Source: Parabacteroides johnsonii DSM 18315
GTDB taxonomy: Bacteria; Bacteroidota; Bacteroidia; Bacteroidales; Tannerellaceae
Assembly (NCBI RefSeq): GCF_025151045.1
Contig: NZ_CP102285.1
Coordinates: 2,356,001 to 2,420,000, forward strand
Length of the DNA stretch: 64,000 nt
Reading direction: 5' to 3'
This document shows, in pieces, positions 9,002 to 19,084 of this stretch (within the stretch, counting starts at the first letter, position 1; each line of letters begins with the position of its first letter). The notes beneath the pieces were generated by a model. The model was not told where the DNA came from, ran no database searches, and saw only the letters and a program-made list of their open reading frames with translations. The translations under genes and the position numbers were made by a program.

Positions 9002-9091
9002 AGTTTCATACCGATGAAACTCCTATTCCATGCCTATGAAACTACCGTTCCATGCCGAGGGAATTTCAGTTTCATGCCTATGAAACTGAAA
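9002..9091. repeat. Cluster of palindromic repeats around ATGAAACT
   Basis: Three related units in 90 nt downstream of the SDR stop. Unit 1 (9002-9021) is AGTTTCAT-ACCG-ATGAAACT, an 8-bp perfect stem. The middle copy (9028-9043) is a half unit reading CCATGCCTATGAAACT. Unit 3 (9064-9091) has a 12-bp perfect stem with loop GCCT. No U-run follows, so simple intrinsic termination is not obvious. It may act as mRNA 3' protection, a partial terminator, or a dispersed repeat. Confidence 0.8.
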
Positions 9092-9108
9092 ATTCATGCA
9101 GACAAGAT

Positions 9109-9139
9109 TTTGCAGATATAAATATAAATCGTACCTTTG
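9109..9139 (+). promoter_or_regulatory. Consensus Bacteroidota promoter for rplY
   Basis: TTTG at 9109-9112, a 19-bp spacer, then TACCTTTG at 9132-9139, matching the primary sigma factor consensus (TTTG, about 19-21 bp, TAnnTTTG). It leaves a leader of roughly 75-80 nt before the rplY ATG at 9223. Confidence 0.8.
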
Positions 9140-9222
9140 CACCGCTTTTAACCCCCGTACGTGTGATGGGAAATTAGAAAGCATAAACATCTAATTTTGA
9201 GTAACACAAAAATTAAAACAAA

Positions 9223-9807
9223 ATGAAGACATTTCAATTAGAAGGAAAGTCAAGAGAAGTAGCCGCTACTTCTGCAGACCAGAAGAGAGCTTTGAAGGCT
9301 ATGCGTAAAAACAACGAAATTCCTGCTGTACTGTACGGCGGCGAAAAAGTATCTCATTTCACTATCACGAAAGACAGCGTCCGTAACTTGGTTTACAGCC
9401 CTGAAATCTTTGTTGTAGAATTGGCTATCGACGGCAAGAAGACAATGGCTATCGTTAAAGATATCCAGTTCCAACCTGTAACCGACGCTATCCTGCACAT
9501 GGACTTTTTGGAAGTATCAGATAACAAGCCGGTAGTAATGGAAGTTCCGGTTGTTCTGGAAGGTCACGCCGAAGGTGTTAAAGCCGGTGGTAAATTGAAC
9601 TTGCAGATGAGAAAGCTGAAAGTAAAAGCCCTTTACACAGCAATTCCTGAGAAATTGTTTATCAATGTCGATCACCTGGGATTAGGCAAGACTATGCAGG
9701 TTGGCGCATTACACTTCGAAGGTCTTGAACTGATGAACGCTAAGAACGCTGTTGTTTGCGCCGTTCAGTTGACTCGTGCCGCTCGTGGTGCTCAGGCTAA
9801 GGCATAA
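9223..9807 (+). CDS. rplY: 50S ribosomal protein L25 (general stress protein Ctc type)
   Basis: 5S rRNA-binding protein of the large ribosomal subunit. At 194 aa it is the long CTC form: an N-terminal L25 domain (residues about 5-95, with RKNNEIPAVLYGGEKVSHFTI and the strand KDIQFQPVTDAILHMDFLEV) plus the C-terminal TL5-like beta domain (VPVVLEGHAEGVKAGGKLN to VCAVQLTRAARG). Start at 9223 fits the domain start and follows a strong promoter. It is followed by a hairpin and then pth, the usual Bacteroidota order rplY-pth-S4 protein. Confidence 0.97.
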   Translation: MKTFQLEGKSREVAATSADQKRALKAMRKNNEIPAVLYGGEKVSHFTITKDSVRNLVYSPEIFVVELAIDGKKTMAIVKDIQFQPVTDAILHMDFLEVSDNKPVVMEVPVVLEGHAEGVKAGGKLNLQMRKLKVKALYTAIPEKLFINVDHLGLGKTMQVGALHFEGLELMNAKNAVVCAVQLTRAARGAQAKA

Positions 9808-9834
9808 TAAAATTATTATTCCTAAATAATGTAA

Positions 9835-9871
9835 GGGGAGAATATTCAGCAGAGTATTCTTCCCTTTGTTA
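9835..9871 (+). terminator. Hairpin after rplY (partial terminator)
   Basis: GGGGAGAATA (9835-9844) pairs with TATTCTTCCC (9855-9864) with one G-T pair, followed by TTTGTT. It lies in the rplY-pth gap. The tail is short, so read-through into pth is likely. Confidence 0.55.
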
Positions 9872-9891
9872 TTACTAAAAACAACATGACA

Positions 9892-10455
9892 ATGAAATAT
9901 CTGATAACAGGACTTGGAAATATCGGCTCCGAATATTTAGGGACCCGTCATAACATCGGATTCCGCGTTGTAAATGCATTGGCTGAAGATGCCGGCATCC
10001 CTTTCACAGAAGAACGTTATGGTGCAATCGCACGGATGCGTGTCAAGAACTGTGAGCTGATCGTACTGAAGCCTAACACATTCATGAACCTGAGCGGCAA
10101 TGCTGTCCGCTACTGGTTACAGAAAGAAAATATTCCGGTAGAGAATCTGTTAGTCGTAGTGGACGATCTGGCACTCCCGTTCGGGACACTCCGCCTGAAG
10201 CCGAAAGGCAGTGATGCAGGACACAACGGATTGAAAAACATCCAACAGCTGTTAGGCACACAAGAATACAGCCGCCTTCGTTTCGGTATCGGCAGTGATT
10301 TCCCGCGTGGAGGACAAATCAACTATGTACTTGGCAAGTTTCCTCCGGAAGAACTCCAGGAGATGCCGGATAAGATGAAACGGGCGGTAGAAATCATCAA
10401 AAGCTTCTGCCTGGCCGGTATACAGAATACGATGAATCAATTTAATAATAAATAA
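9892..10455 (+). CDS. pth: Peptidyl-tRNA hydrolase
   Basis: Releases tRNA from peptidyl-tRNA that has dropped off the ribosome; cytoplasmic. Starting at the ATG at 9892 the protein reads [12 protein letters not shown] and places the catalytic His of TRHNIGF at position 20, as in E. coli Pth; an in-frame ATG also exists at 9886 and cannot be excluded. Other conserved pieces are [11 protein letters not shown] (substrate Asn), [11 protein letters not shown] (catalytic Asp region) and [12 protein letters not shown]. 187 aa is normal. The S4-domain gene follows within 20 nt. Confidence 0.96.
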   Translation: MKYLITGLGNIGSEYLGTRHNIGFRVVNALAEDAGIPFTEERYGAIARMRVKNCELIVLKPNTFMNLSGNAVRYWLQKENIPVENLLVVVDDLALPFGTLRLKPKGSDAGHNGLKNIQQLLGTQEYSRLRFGIGSDFPRGGQINYVLGKFPPEELQEMPDKMKRAVEIIKSFCLAGIQNTMNQFNNK

Positions 10456-10471
10456 ATTGACAATTAAATCC

Positions 10472-10906
10472 ATGAACGAAGTCCGTATAGACAAATGGAT
10501 GTGGGCCACCCGCATATTCAAGACACGTACCATAGCAGCCGAGGCTTGCAAGAAAAACAGGGTGATGATAAACGGAGTCAATGTAAAACCTTCCCGTATG
10601 ATCAAAGTCGGAGAAGTGATTCAGGTACGCAAGCCACCTATCACCTTTTCCTTCAAGGTACTCGATTTAACAGAACGTCGTATGGGAGCAAAACTGGTAC
10701 CCGATTATCTGGAAAACGTCACAACTCCCGACCAATACGAAATATTGGAAATGAACCGCATATCCGGATTCGTAGACCGTGCACGTGGTTTAGGCCGTCC
10801 GACCAAAAAAGACCGTCGCGAACTGGAACAGTTTACCGATCCAGGGATGATGAACGATGGATTCGATTTCGAGTTTGACTTCGAGGACCCGGAAGACGAA
10901 GACTAA
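10472..10906 (+). CDS. S4-domain RNA-binding protein (Hsp15-like)
   Basis: Small RNA-binding protein of the Hsp15/YrfH type, which in E. coli binds free 50S subunits carrying nascent chains. The ATG at 10472 is preferred over an in-frame TTG at 10457 because it gives the normal family start MNEVRIDKWMWATRIFKTRT. The S4 motif (residues 4-60: DKWMW...CKKNRVMINGVNVKPSRMIKVGEVIQV) is followed by a basic linker (RARGLGRPTKKDRRELEQF) and a strongly acidic C-terminal tail (FDFEFDFEDPEDED). It is 16 nt downstream of pth, a plausible quality-control pairing. Confidence 0.92.
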   Translation: MNEVRIDKWMWATRIFKTRTIAAEACKKNRVMINGVNVKPSRMIKVGEVIQVRKPPITFSFKVLDLTERRMGAKLVPDYLENVTTPDQYEILEMNRISGFVDRARGLGRPTKKDRRELEQFTDPGMMNDGFDFEFDFEDPEDED

Positions 10907-10915
10907 GCCCGTTTT

Positions 10916-11527
10916 TCACAGCAAGGGTTGTAGCTCCTTTTCAAAGATCTGTCTGCTGATTATACGATAATGCGGCGAATAGGATTCTTCGAAAACCTTG
11001 CTGTGATGTCCCACATATTCTCCCCGGTCCAGACGGTCTTCTATTTCTTTGCAATCGGCATCGTAATCCGGCAAAGAAAGTTCCATAGAACGGATAATAG
11101 ACTCAATCCGCTGCCATTCTTTTTGCCAATCGGCAACTGTAACAGGTCGGACACCATTCACACTCCGGACAAACGCATCAAAGAATGTATTATAAGAGAT
11201 TCGGCCGTTCTTGATGACCGAGAGGTTTACCCGAAGAAAGTTACCTTCCCACCCAGTCGGCTCCGCGATCTCTCCGGTACACTCCGTATAAGAGGCCAGT
11301 TCGCGATGCAAATAGTTACCGGCAGCCGTCGTATCGCTGATGATATGTCCGGGACCGAATTTATCCTGAAAGAAATTTTTGTATAAGTCTTTCAAGGTTG
11401 ACTTCGGATAGTTTTGCATCTGCCGGGAAACAGCTTCACGCACCGCTTTTTCGAAATCCTTCTTTTCTGTCGCCAAAAGACAGAGACAGAAAAGAAGGAA
11501 CAAAGTCAGAAAACCGTACTTCCGCAT
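10916..11527 (-). CDS. Uncharacterised secreted protein
   Basis: 203-aa protein with an N-terminal hydrophobic stretch (MRKYGFLTLFLLFCLCLLA) that predicts export; a Cys in this stretch could be a lipobox but the fit is weak. No named domain is recognised. A distinctive central segment is LYKNFFQDKFGPGHIISDTTAAGNYL and the C-terminus carries YSPHYRIISR. Several Trp/Tyr/His residues are regularly spaced, giving an enzyme-like look without a diagnostic motif. It starts 3 nt after the TlpA-like gene stop and so is the last gene of a three-gene operon (ferredoxin, thioredoxin-like, this protein). Function unknown. Confidence 0.75.
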   Translation of the reverse strand: MRKYGFLTLFLLFCLCLLATEKKDFEKAVREAVSRQMQNYPKSTLKDLYKNFFQDKFGPGHIISDTTAAGNYLHRELASYTECTGEIAEPTGWEGNFLRVNLSVIKNGRISYNTFFDAFVRSVNGVRPVTVADWQKEWQRIESIIRSMELSLPDYDADCKEIEDRLDRGEYVGHHSKVFEESYSPHYRIISRQIFEKELQPLL

Positions 11528-11530
11528 CGT

Positions 11531-12514
11531 TTATTTGATTACTTCTTTTAGTTTTTTATGCAAATCCTCGCCAGTAATGTTTTTAGCGACAATCACTCCA
11601 TCCGGATCTAACAGGACATTGGCCGGAATACCACGAACCCCGTAAAGAGCCGGAATTTCCGAATCCCAATATTTCAAATCGGAAAGATGTGTCCAGGCCA
11701 GATTATCGTCGGTAATTGCTTTCAGCCACTTACTTTTATCCTTATCCAGAGAAATCCCCACAATCGTGAAGTTTTTATCTTTATATTCATTAAACGCCTT
11801 TACTACATTCGGATTCTCGCGACGACAAGGAGGACACCAGGAAGCCCAGAAATCCAACAGCACATATTTACCTCTGAAATCAGAAAGCGAAACAGATACT
11901 CCCGCTGTATCAGGTAATGAAAATTCAGGAGCCACCTTCCCTATCTGCACATTTTCCAGCTGCTTGATAATACCATCCAAATCTTTTACATACGGACAAC
12001 CGGCCAGTTCGGGAGAAATCTTGGCACGAGTTGCTTTCAGTTCATCCAGCGGCAATTGGTAAGTGAAATAACGATACAGGTAAAAAGCGGCGGCAGGCGA
12101 AGCCGGGTACTTAGTGATCAGACTGTCTATGTCATACCCTTCTTCAAAAACCTTTTCGGCATTCTCCTGAAAGATCGTATTGACAGGAGAGTTCCGGACC
12201 GTAATCGTTTCGCCGTCATTACTTATCCGCACATCCATATTCGTATTTTCGACAAAGAACTGAACCGGATAATTCATGTCTTCTGTTGCCAGACCAAACA
12301 ATAAAGGCTGATCCACTTCTCCCTTAAAAGTAAACTTTCCCTCTTTTAATTCTGCCGTATCGATATCAAAAAACATCTTATTCCGGAAGGACTTAAGATA
12401 AACTTTCCCATCCGTTCTGCCAGTCACTTCTCCATTTATTACATAACCTTTCGGTGTTTCCTGGCAACTCACCAACGTCAAGGCCACCAGGACTGTCGCT
12501 ACTAATCGTTTCAT
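11531..12514 (-). CDS. TlpA-like thiol-disulfide oxidoreductase lipoprotein (DUF4369 + thioredoxin)
   Basis: Envelope thioredoxin-fold protein of 327 aa. Lipobox Cys17 (LTLVSC), then a DUF4369-type beta-rich domain (about 20-115), a helical linker, and a TlpA/AhpC-TSA domain (about 190-327) with active-site WCPPC (Cys227, Cys230) and the cis-Pro loop VRGIPANVLLD. It probably reduces or isomerises periplasmic disulfides; partner unknown. It starts 2 nt after the EFR1 ferredoxin stop, so both are co-transcribed. Confidence 0.93.
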   Translation of the reverse strand: MKRLVATVLVALTLVSCQETPKGYVINGEVTGRTDGKVYLKSFRNKMFFDIDTAELKEGKFTFKGEVDQPLLFGLATEDMNYPVQFFVENTNMDVRISNDGETITVRNSPVNTIFQENAEKVFEEGYDIDSLITKYPASPAAAFYLYRYFTYQLPLDELKATRAKISPELAGCPYVKDLDGIIKQLENVQIGKVAPEFSLPDTAGVSVSLSDFRGKYVLLDFWASWCPPCRRENPNVVKAFNEYKDKNFTIVGISLDKDKSKWLKAITDDNLAWTHLSDLKYWDSEIPALYGVRGIPANVLLDPDGVIVAKNITGEDLHKKLKEVIK

Positions 12515-12516
12515 TT

Positions 12517-13305
12517 CTATCTGTTTTGTTTATTATTTATCTCAGGGTGATGATATCGCCCTTTTTTCAGCGTTCCCTTCCCATATTCGATCGCACGAAC
12601 CGGACAGCGATGAATGCAAGCGACACACTGCACACAGGTATTCGCCCAAACAGGCTTCCCTCCCTGCAGACTGATCGTTCCGGTCGGACAAATCCGTTCA
12701 CATAACCCACAGGAAATACAGGCATCCGTTACCCGGAAAGAATTACTTCCGATGGCCAGATGTGCGAAAAGAGGATAAATCCAGTAACTTTTCAAACCGG
12801 GCATACTCCCTGTTTGATACAAAGTATTCTGCTGATGTTCCCGGATTACTCTGATAATCTCAGCGACACGTGCCGGGGCATCTTGCAATTTCCGTTCCTC
12901 TACATCTTTACCGTCTACATCGAAACCAGGCAGCAAGATATAATTATTCGGCATAATAACAGAGTATGCTGCCGTAAGTGATATAGCTCTTTTTCCTAAC
13001 GCTTTCCCGATCAGCCGATCCGTATATCCACATTCATCTCCACAGGTAGAAACAGAATAGACCGGTTGCCCGGTATATCCGGTTAAAGTCAGACGGGAGA
13101 TAAAGCGGATAACAAGCACCGCCGGTCCCCAGGAATGCACGGGATAGACAAACAAAATCTTTTCATCCGGACGAACCGGATAAATCAAGTCTTTTTCTTC
13201 CTTATGCAATTCATCTGCAATTGAGATCAACGGTTCTCCCAACGTTTCACTCAACGTCTTTGCCACCCAAAGGGAGTTCCCTGTTCCGGTAAAGTAAAAT
13301 ATCAT
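12517..13305 (-). CDS. EFR1-type ferredoxin (flavodoxin-like domain plus 2x[4Fe-4S])
   Basis: Redox protein of 262 aa. The N-terminus MIFYFTGTGNSLWVAKTL is the flavodoxin-like FMN-binding signature of EFR1 proteins; the C-terminus has two CxxCxxCxxxCP clusters (CISCGLCERICP and CVQCVACIHRCP). The ATG at 13305 is chosen over an upstream in-frame TTG at 13329 because that codon overlaps the -7 promoter element and the family begins at this Met. It is the first gene of a three-gene minus-strand operon with a TlpA-like thioredoxin. Electron donor and acceptor are not evident. Confidence 0.9.
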   Translation of the reverse strand: MIFYFTGTGNSLWVAKTLSETLGEPLISIADELHKEEKDLIYPVRPDEKILFVYPVHSWGPAVLVIRFISRLTLTGYTGQPVYSVSTCGDECGYTDRLIGKALGKRAISLTAAYSVIMPNNYILLPGFDVDGKDVEERKLQDAPARVAEIIRVIREHQQNTLYQTGSMPGLKSYWIYPLFAHLAIGSNSFRVTDACISCGLCERICPTGTISLQGGKPVWANTCVQCVACIHRCPVRAIEYGKGTLKKGRYHHPEINNKQNR

Positions 13306-13328
13306 ATTCCTATTCGTTATTTGAAGCA

Positions 13329-13360
13329 CAAAAGTAGGTATAATTCAAGAAAATGACAAA
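13329..13360 (-). promoter_or_regulatory. Consensus promoter for the EFR1-TlpA operon
   Basis: On the minus strand TTTG (13357-13360) is followed after 20 bp by TACTTTTG (13329-13336), matching TTTG/TAnnTTTG. It is 23 bp upstream of the chosen start codon and rules out the earlier TTG as start. Confidence 0.78.
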
Positions 13361-13473
13361 AAGGGAAGGCTTGTCTAAGAAATTCTCTTAGCGCTGCTCT
13401 ACATTCCCCCCTGATTCATTTGGAACACGACTTTTTTATATCTTAATTTGCATTACCATAAAAAACACACAAT

Positions 13474-15017
13474 ATGAAACGAGCTTTACTTATCTGGGCA
13501 GCGATGGCTTGCATGGCTGTTCATTCGGTTCCGGCACAGGACGCTACGGTAAATAAAATCATCGAAATCGGTCAAACGGATAATCAGGTGATGGATCATT
13601 TAGATATACTCACCAACCGCATCGGCGGCCGCGTGATCGGCTCGAACGCATACGACAATGCAGTCGATTGGGTGTCTTCCAAGTTTAAGGAATGGGGATT
13701 GGAAGTTGAACTGCAAGAGGCCGGTACGCTACCGGTCGGCTTCAACCGGGGGCCGTGGTTCGGCAAGCTATTAGGAGAGAACGGGATGGAACTACACTTC
13801 GTCACTCCCTCCTACACTGCCGGGACAAAGGGGGTTCAACGTGGACACGTCTTACAAGAACCGCTTACCCAAAGCGAATTCGACCGTATAAAAGGACAAC
13901 TCAAAGGGGCTTGGGTGCTGATTAACGGAAAGAATGTCGGCTGGCCGGTCGACCGTTCCGCTAAAGGCGATTCCATACGCGCCACCATCATTGCCGAAAA
14001 CAATGAAACGGCCCAAAAGAACTACCAGATCATGGAGGATAACTGGCGCAACAATACCGACAACCCGCTGCTGCCATTGAAAGAGGATGTCCCGGCCTTG
14101 TTCTACAAACAGATGTGCGAAGCCGGTGTATTAGGCTTTATCCAGTCGGCGACAGTTCCGCTCAGAGCGCTCTATGACAGGACAATCATGAACGACCCGA
14201 CTTTCACCTTCGACAATCTGCCGGACGTCTGCGACATCAAGTTGGACGAGCACCAATATGCGACCATCAAGCAGATGGTAAAGGAACGCCGTACCTTCTT
14301 CCTTGAATTCGATATCCGCAACCATTTCCGTATGGGGCCGGTGAAATACTATAATGTGATCGGTAAAATCAAAGGCACCCAATACCCGGACGAGTATGTG
14401 ATGGCAAGCGGCCATCTGGATGCGTTCGACGTGGCGACGGGTGGTGTGGACTGCGGTTCCGGCATCACTCCGGTGATGGAAGCGGCCCGCATGATCATGA
14501 AATCCGGTGCGAAGCCTAAACGGACGATGTTATTCTGTGCTTTTGCTGGCGAAGAATTCGGATTGTTAGGTTCTACAGCCTGGGTGAAAGCCAATAAAGA
14601 TAAGTTAGATAAAATCTCCAACTTGTTCAACCGCGACGGAGGCCCGACACCTCCCGTCGGACTCAATGTTCCGAAAGCGATGTATCAGGACTTCGTGAAG
14701 ATATGCGCGCCCGTCAAGAAGATCCGCCTCGACTATCCGTTCGAAGTGAAAGAAGCCGGCCCGTTCACTAAACCTGCCAAACCTGCCGGTACGGATGCAT
14801 CCGTTTTTGCTGTCGAAGCAGTCCCGGCCATCGCCTTCAACGAAAAGGACATCAAAGGATACAACTTCAACTACGGTGAGATCTGGCACACCGAACGCGA
14901 CACTTACAGCAAAAGCATCCCGGAATATCAGGAGCATGCCGCCACCGTAATCGCGATCGTGACGTTAGGAGTGGCCAACCTGGATCATTTGCTGTCGAGG
15001 GAAGGCTTGTACAAATA

Positions 15018-15018
<1 letters not shown>
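13474..15018 (+). CDS. Secreted M28-family zinc metallopeptidase
   Basis: Exported aminopeptidase/carboxypeptidase-type enzyme, 514 aa, with signal peptide MKRALLIWAAMACMAVHSVPAQ. The M28 metal site is visible: ASGHLDAFDVATGGVDCGSG (His and Asp ligands), then FCAFAGEEFGLLGS (catalytic Glu-Glu) and a late His in GEIWHTERDT. An inserted PA-like region likely lies at about 110-230. The stop at 15018 overlaps a terminator-like hairpin. The gene stands alone between divergent and downstream units. Confidence 0.93.
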
Positions 15019-16712
<1,694 letters not shown>

Positions 16713-16716
16713 TGTA

Positions 16717-18576
16717 ATGAAGAAAAGAATTCTCTTCCTCCTTGCCCTATTTTTCATCTGGTTGCCACTTTTGGCGGTCCAGAAGCCAGTGTTTCTGCTG
16801 TACCACCATGCCTTAGCGAGCGGATGCTCGCTAAGCGATTACCTTAAGGTAATTACACACGGGTTGCTGTTGGACTGTACGATGGCCGGCTATCTGACGG
16901 CATTGCCTTTGCTGATGACACTCGTTTCGATATGGTTGCCGGGGACTTTTTATAAGAAGCTGCTAAAAGGATATTTCGGGATCATGGCGGTATTGATCGC
17001 GGCGATCTTCTCTGTAGATGTGGCTTTATACGGCTATTGGGGGTTCAGGCTGGATGCAACTCTTTTCTTCTATCTTCAATCGCCCAAAGATGCAATGGCA
17101 AGCGTACCGCTGGGACAGTTCTTTGCTCAATTGGGGATGTTCGTCGTATATGCTTCCGGGATATATTGGGTGTTGAAGAAGTGTATCGTTCCACTCTTCC
17201 CTGAAACACAGGTACGGAAACGACTGAGCGGCAGTCTTGTCGTCCTATTATCGGGAGGAATACTCTTTATTCCAATACGGGGAGGCGTAACAACTTCGAC
17301 GGCCAACGTTGGAATGGTGTATTTCAGCCAGAACCAGTTCCTCAACCATTCGGCCATCAATCCTTGTTTCAGCCTGATCGCTTCGCTTAGCAAGCAACAG
17401 GATTTTGCGGCACAGTTCAATTTCTTCCCGGAAGAGGAAAGGAAGGAAGTAATGGAAACCTTGTCCTCGTCCCCCCGTACCGGGTACGGAAACGAGGAAG
17501 ACTCCATGAAACCGCAGACCCTTCTCAATACCTCTCGGCCGAATATATTGATTATCCTGATGGAAAGTTTCTCGGCAAACGCGGTCGGAGCTGTCGGTGG
17601 AGATTCCGTCATTACGCCTAACCTGAACCGGTTAAGTCGGGAAGGAGTGCTTTTTACGAATATGTATGCCAATTCATTCCGAACAGACAGAGGAATCGTT
17701 TCAGTGTTAAACGGGTACCTGGCACAGCCTACCACTTCCATTATGAAGTATCCGGCAAAAAGTCAAACGCTCCCCTCTATCGCCAAGAGCCTGACAAACG
17801 AAGGATATATTGCCAATATGCTTTATGGCGGAGACATCAACTTCACCAATATGCAGAGTTATTTCTTCGGCTCCGGTTATAGCCGGATCACGGCAGACCG
17901 TGATTTTCCGATCACCAGCCGCCTGAGTAAATGGGGAGCGAACGACGATATTACATTCCGCAACCTGTACGAAGACATCAAAAGCCGGGACAACCAAGTC
18001 CCCTGGCTGACTACTTTCCTGACATTAAGTAGCCATGAGCCGTTTGAAGTTCCTTATCACCGATTGGATGAAATGGGACTATATCCGAACTCGGTTGCTT
18101 TCACGGACAGTTGTATCGGCCACTTCATAGAAAAATTGAAAGAGCTGCCTGTGTGGAAGAATACGCTGGTTATTTTCGTTTCCGACCACGGATATCCTTA
18201 TCCGAAAGATGTGACGGGCTATGAGCCCCGCCGCTATCATATCCCGATGCTCTGGATCGGCGGTGCGGTGAAAGAACCCGTCGTGATTGACAAACTTGCC
18301 AACCAGACGGATCTTGCCGCCACTTTGTTGAACCAGTTAGGGATCGATCACGACGCTTTTACTTTCAGCCGGAACATCCTAAGTCCCGATTACCCGGAAT
18401 ATGCTTTCTATACTTATTCCAACGGGTTCGGATTTATTGACAGTACAGGTATCTCCGTCTATGACAACGAAGGGAAAAAAACTCTGATCGAAACACCCCG
18501 CGAAGGCAGTGACCTACGACTTCGCAAAGGAAAGGCACTCCTTCAAACCTTGTATGACGATTTAGGGAACCGATAA
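16717..18576 (+). CDS. LTA-synthase-like membrane sulfatase/phosphotransferase
   Basis: 619-aa inner-membrane protein: five or so hydrophobic spans up to about residue 190, then a periplasmic alkaline-phosphatase-superfamily domain. Metal and nucleophile residues can be seen: ILIILMES (Glu), SFRTDRGIVSVLNG (Thr nucleophile), VSDHGYPYP (Asp-His) and RRYHIPM (His). This arrangement matches LtaS/OpgB/phosphoethanolamine-transferase relatives, which move phosphoglycerol or phosphoethanolamine groups onto envelope glycans or lipids. The acceptor in Bacteroidota is not known to me. Translation is likely coupled to the ABC-F gene 4 nt upstream. Confidence 0.9.
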   Translation: MKKRILFLLALFFIWLPLLAVQKPVFLLYHHALASGCSLSDYLKVITHGLLLDCTMAGYLTALPLLMTLVSIWLPGTFYKKLLKGYFGIMAVLIAAIFSVDVALYGYWGFRLDATLFFYLQSPKDAMASVPLGQFFAQLGMFVVYASGIYWVLKKCIVPLFPETQVRKRLSGSLVVLLSGGILFIPIRGGVTTSTANVGMVYFSQNQFLNHSAINPCFSLIASLSKQQDFAAQFNFFPEEERKEVMETLSSSPRTGYGNEEDSMKPQTLLNTSRPNILIILMESFSANAVGAVGGDSVITPNLNRLSREGVLFTNMYANSFRTDRGIVSVLNGYLAQPTTSIMKYPAKSQTLPSIAKSLTNEGYIANMLYGGDINFTNMQSYFFGSGYSRITADRDFPITSRLSKWGANDDITFRNLYEDIKSRDNQVPWLTTFLTLSSHEPFEVPYHRLDEMGLYPNSVAFTDSCIGHFIEKLKELPVWKNTLVIFVSDHGYPYPKDVTGYEPRRYHIPMLWIGGAVKEPVVIDKLANQTDLAATLLNQLGIDHDAFTFSRNILSPDYPEYAFYTYSNGFGFIDSTGISVYDNEGKKTLIETPREGSDLRLRKGKALLQTLYDDLGNR

Positions 18577-18594
18577 CCTTCCCTGTCGGAAGGT
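18576..18594. terminator. Hairpin between converging genes
   Basis: ACCTTCC-CTGTC-GGAAGGT, a perfect 7-bp stem starting at the last base of the preceding stop codon and close to the 3' end of the minus-strand YwqK gene. No long U-run on either strand, so only a possible bidirectional terminator. Confidence 0.4.
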
Positions 18595-18601
18595 GTGTCA
18601 A

Positions 18602-19078
18602 TTACTCCTCTTGCTTCTCTTCCGTCAACAGTCTGCCATCATCATCCCAGGTACGCCAAATACCGATCTTCTTTCCTTTGGTATAGAACATCTCGAAACG
18701 GAGGACGCCTTTGTCGTTCCATACCCGCCAAGGGCCGTCCTTCTGCCCCTCTTTATAGGAAGCGATACCGGTCAGTTGTCCAGCTTCGTTATACGTGCGC
18801 CACTCTCCATGGAAAATACCGTGATAGTAAGAACGGACTTCCGCGATCTTACCGTCGGGATAATAAATCACATACGTTCCTTCGGGGCGACCGTCTTTGA
18901 GGAAAAGTTCCATCTTCAACATACCGTCGTCATAAAACTCGGTATAACGGCCAGTGTAAGGAGTCGTTTGAGACTCGTCCGTATAATACTGGCCTTCGCT
19001 AAGGAACAAGTCCTGCGCCTGGATCGCCAGGGCAGAACTTGCCAATAATGTCGATGTCAATAATAATCTCTTTATCAT
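18602..19078 (-). CDS. Secreted YwqK/MORN-repeat protein
   Basis: 158-aa exported protein with signal peptide MIKRLLLTSTLLASSALAIQAQ. The rest is built of about five short beta-hairpin repeats of MORN/YwqK type, with unit cores YTEFYDDGMLKMELFLKDG, TYVIYYPDGKIAEVRSYYHG, EWRTYNEAGQLTGIASYKEG and WRVWNDKGVLRFEMFYTKG. Such proteins are often annotated as YwqK-family antitoxin-like, but that label says little here. It starts 6 nt after the stop of the beta-helix lipoprotein, so it is probably the third gene of the receptor operon and may help in surface binding. Confidence 0.85.
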   Translation of the reverse strand: MIKRLLLTSTLLASSALAIQAQDLFLSEGQYYTDESQTTPYTGRYTEFYDDGMLKMELFLKDGRPEGTYVIYYPDGKIAEVRSYYHGIFHGEWRTYNEAGQLTGIASYKEGQKDGPWRVWNDKGVLRFEMFYTKGKKIGIWRTWDDDGRLLTEEKQEE

Positions 19079-19084
19079 CTTTTT

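Noticed and set aside
8810-9121. Open frame running over the SDR 3' end and the palindrome cluster
   Set aside because: Overlaps the SDR gene in another frame and its tail is only a translation of the repeats (FSFMPMKLKI-type).
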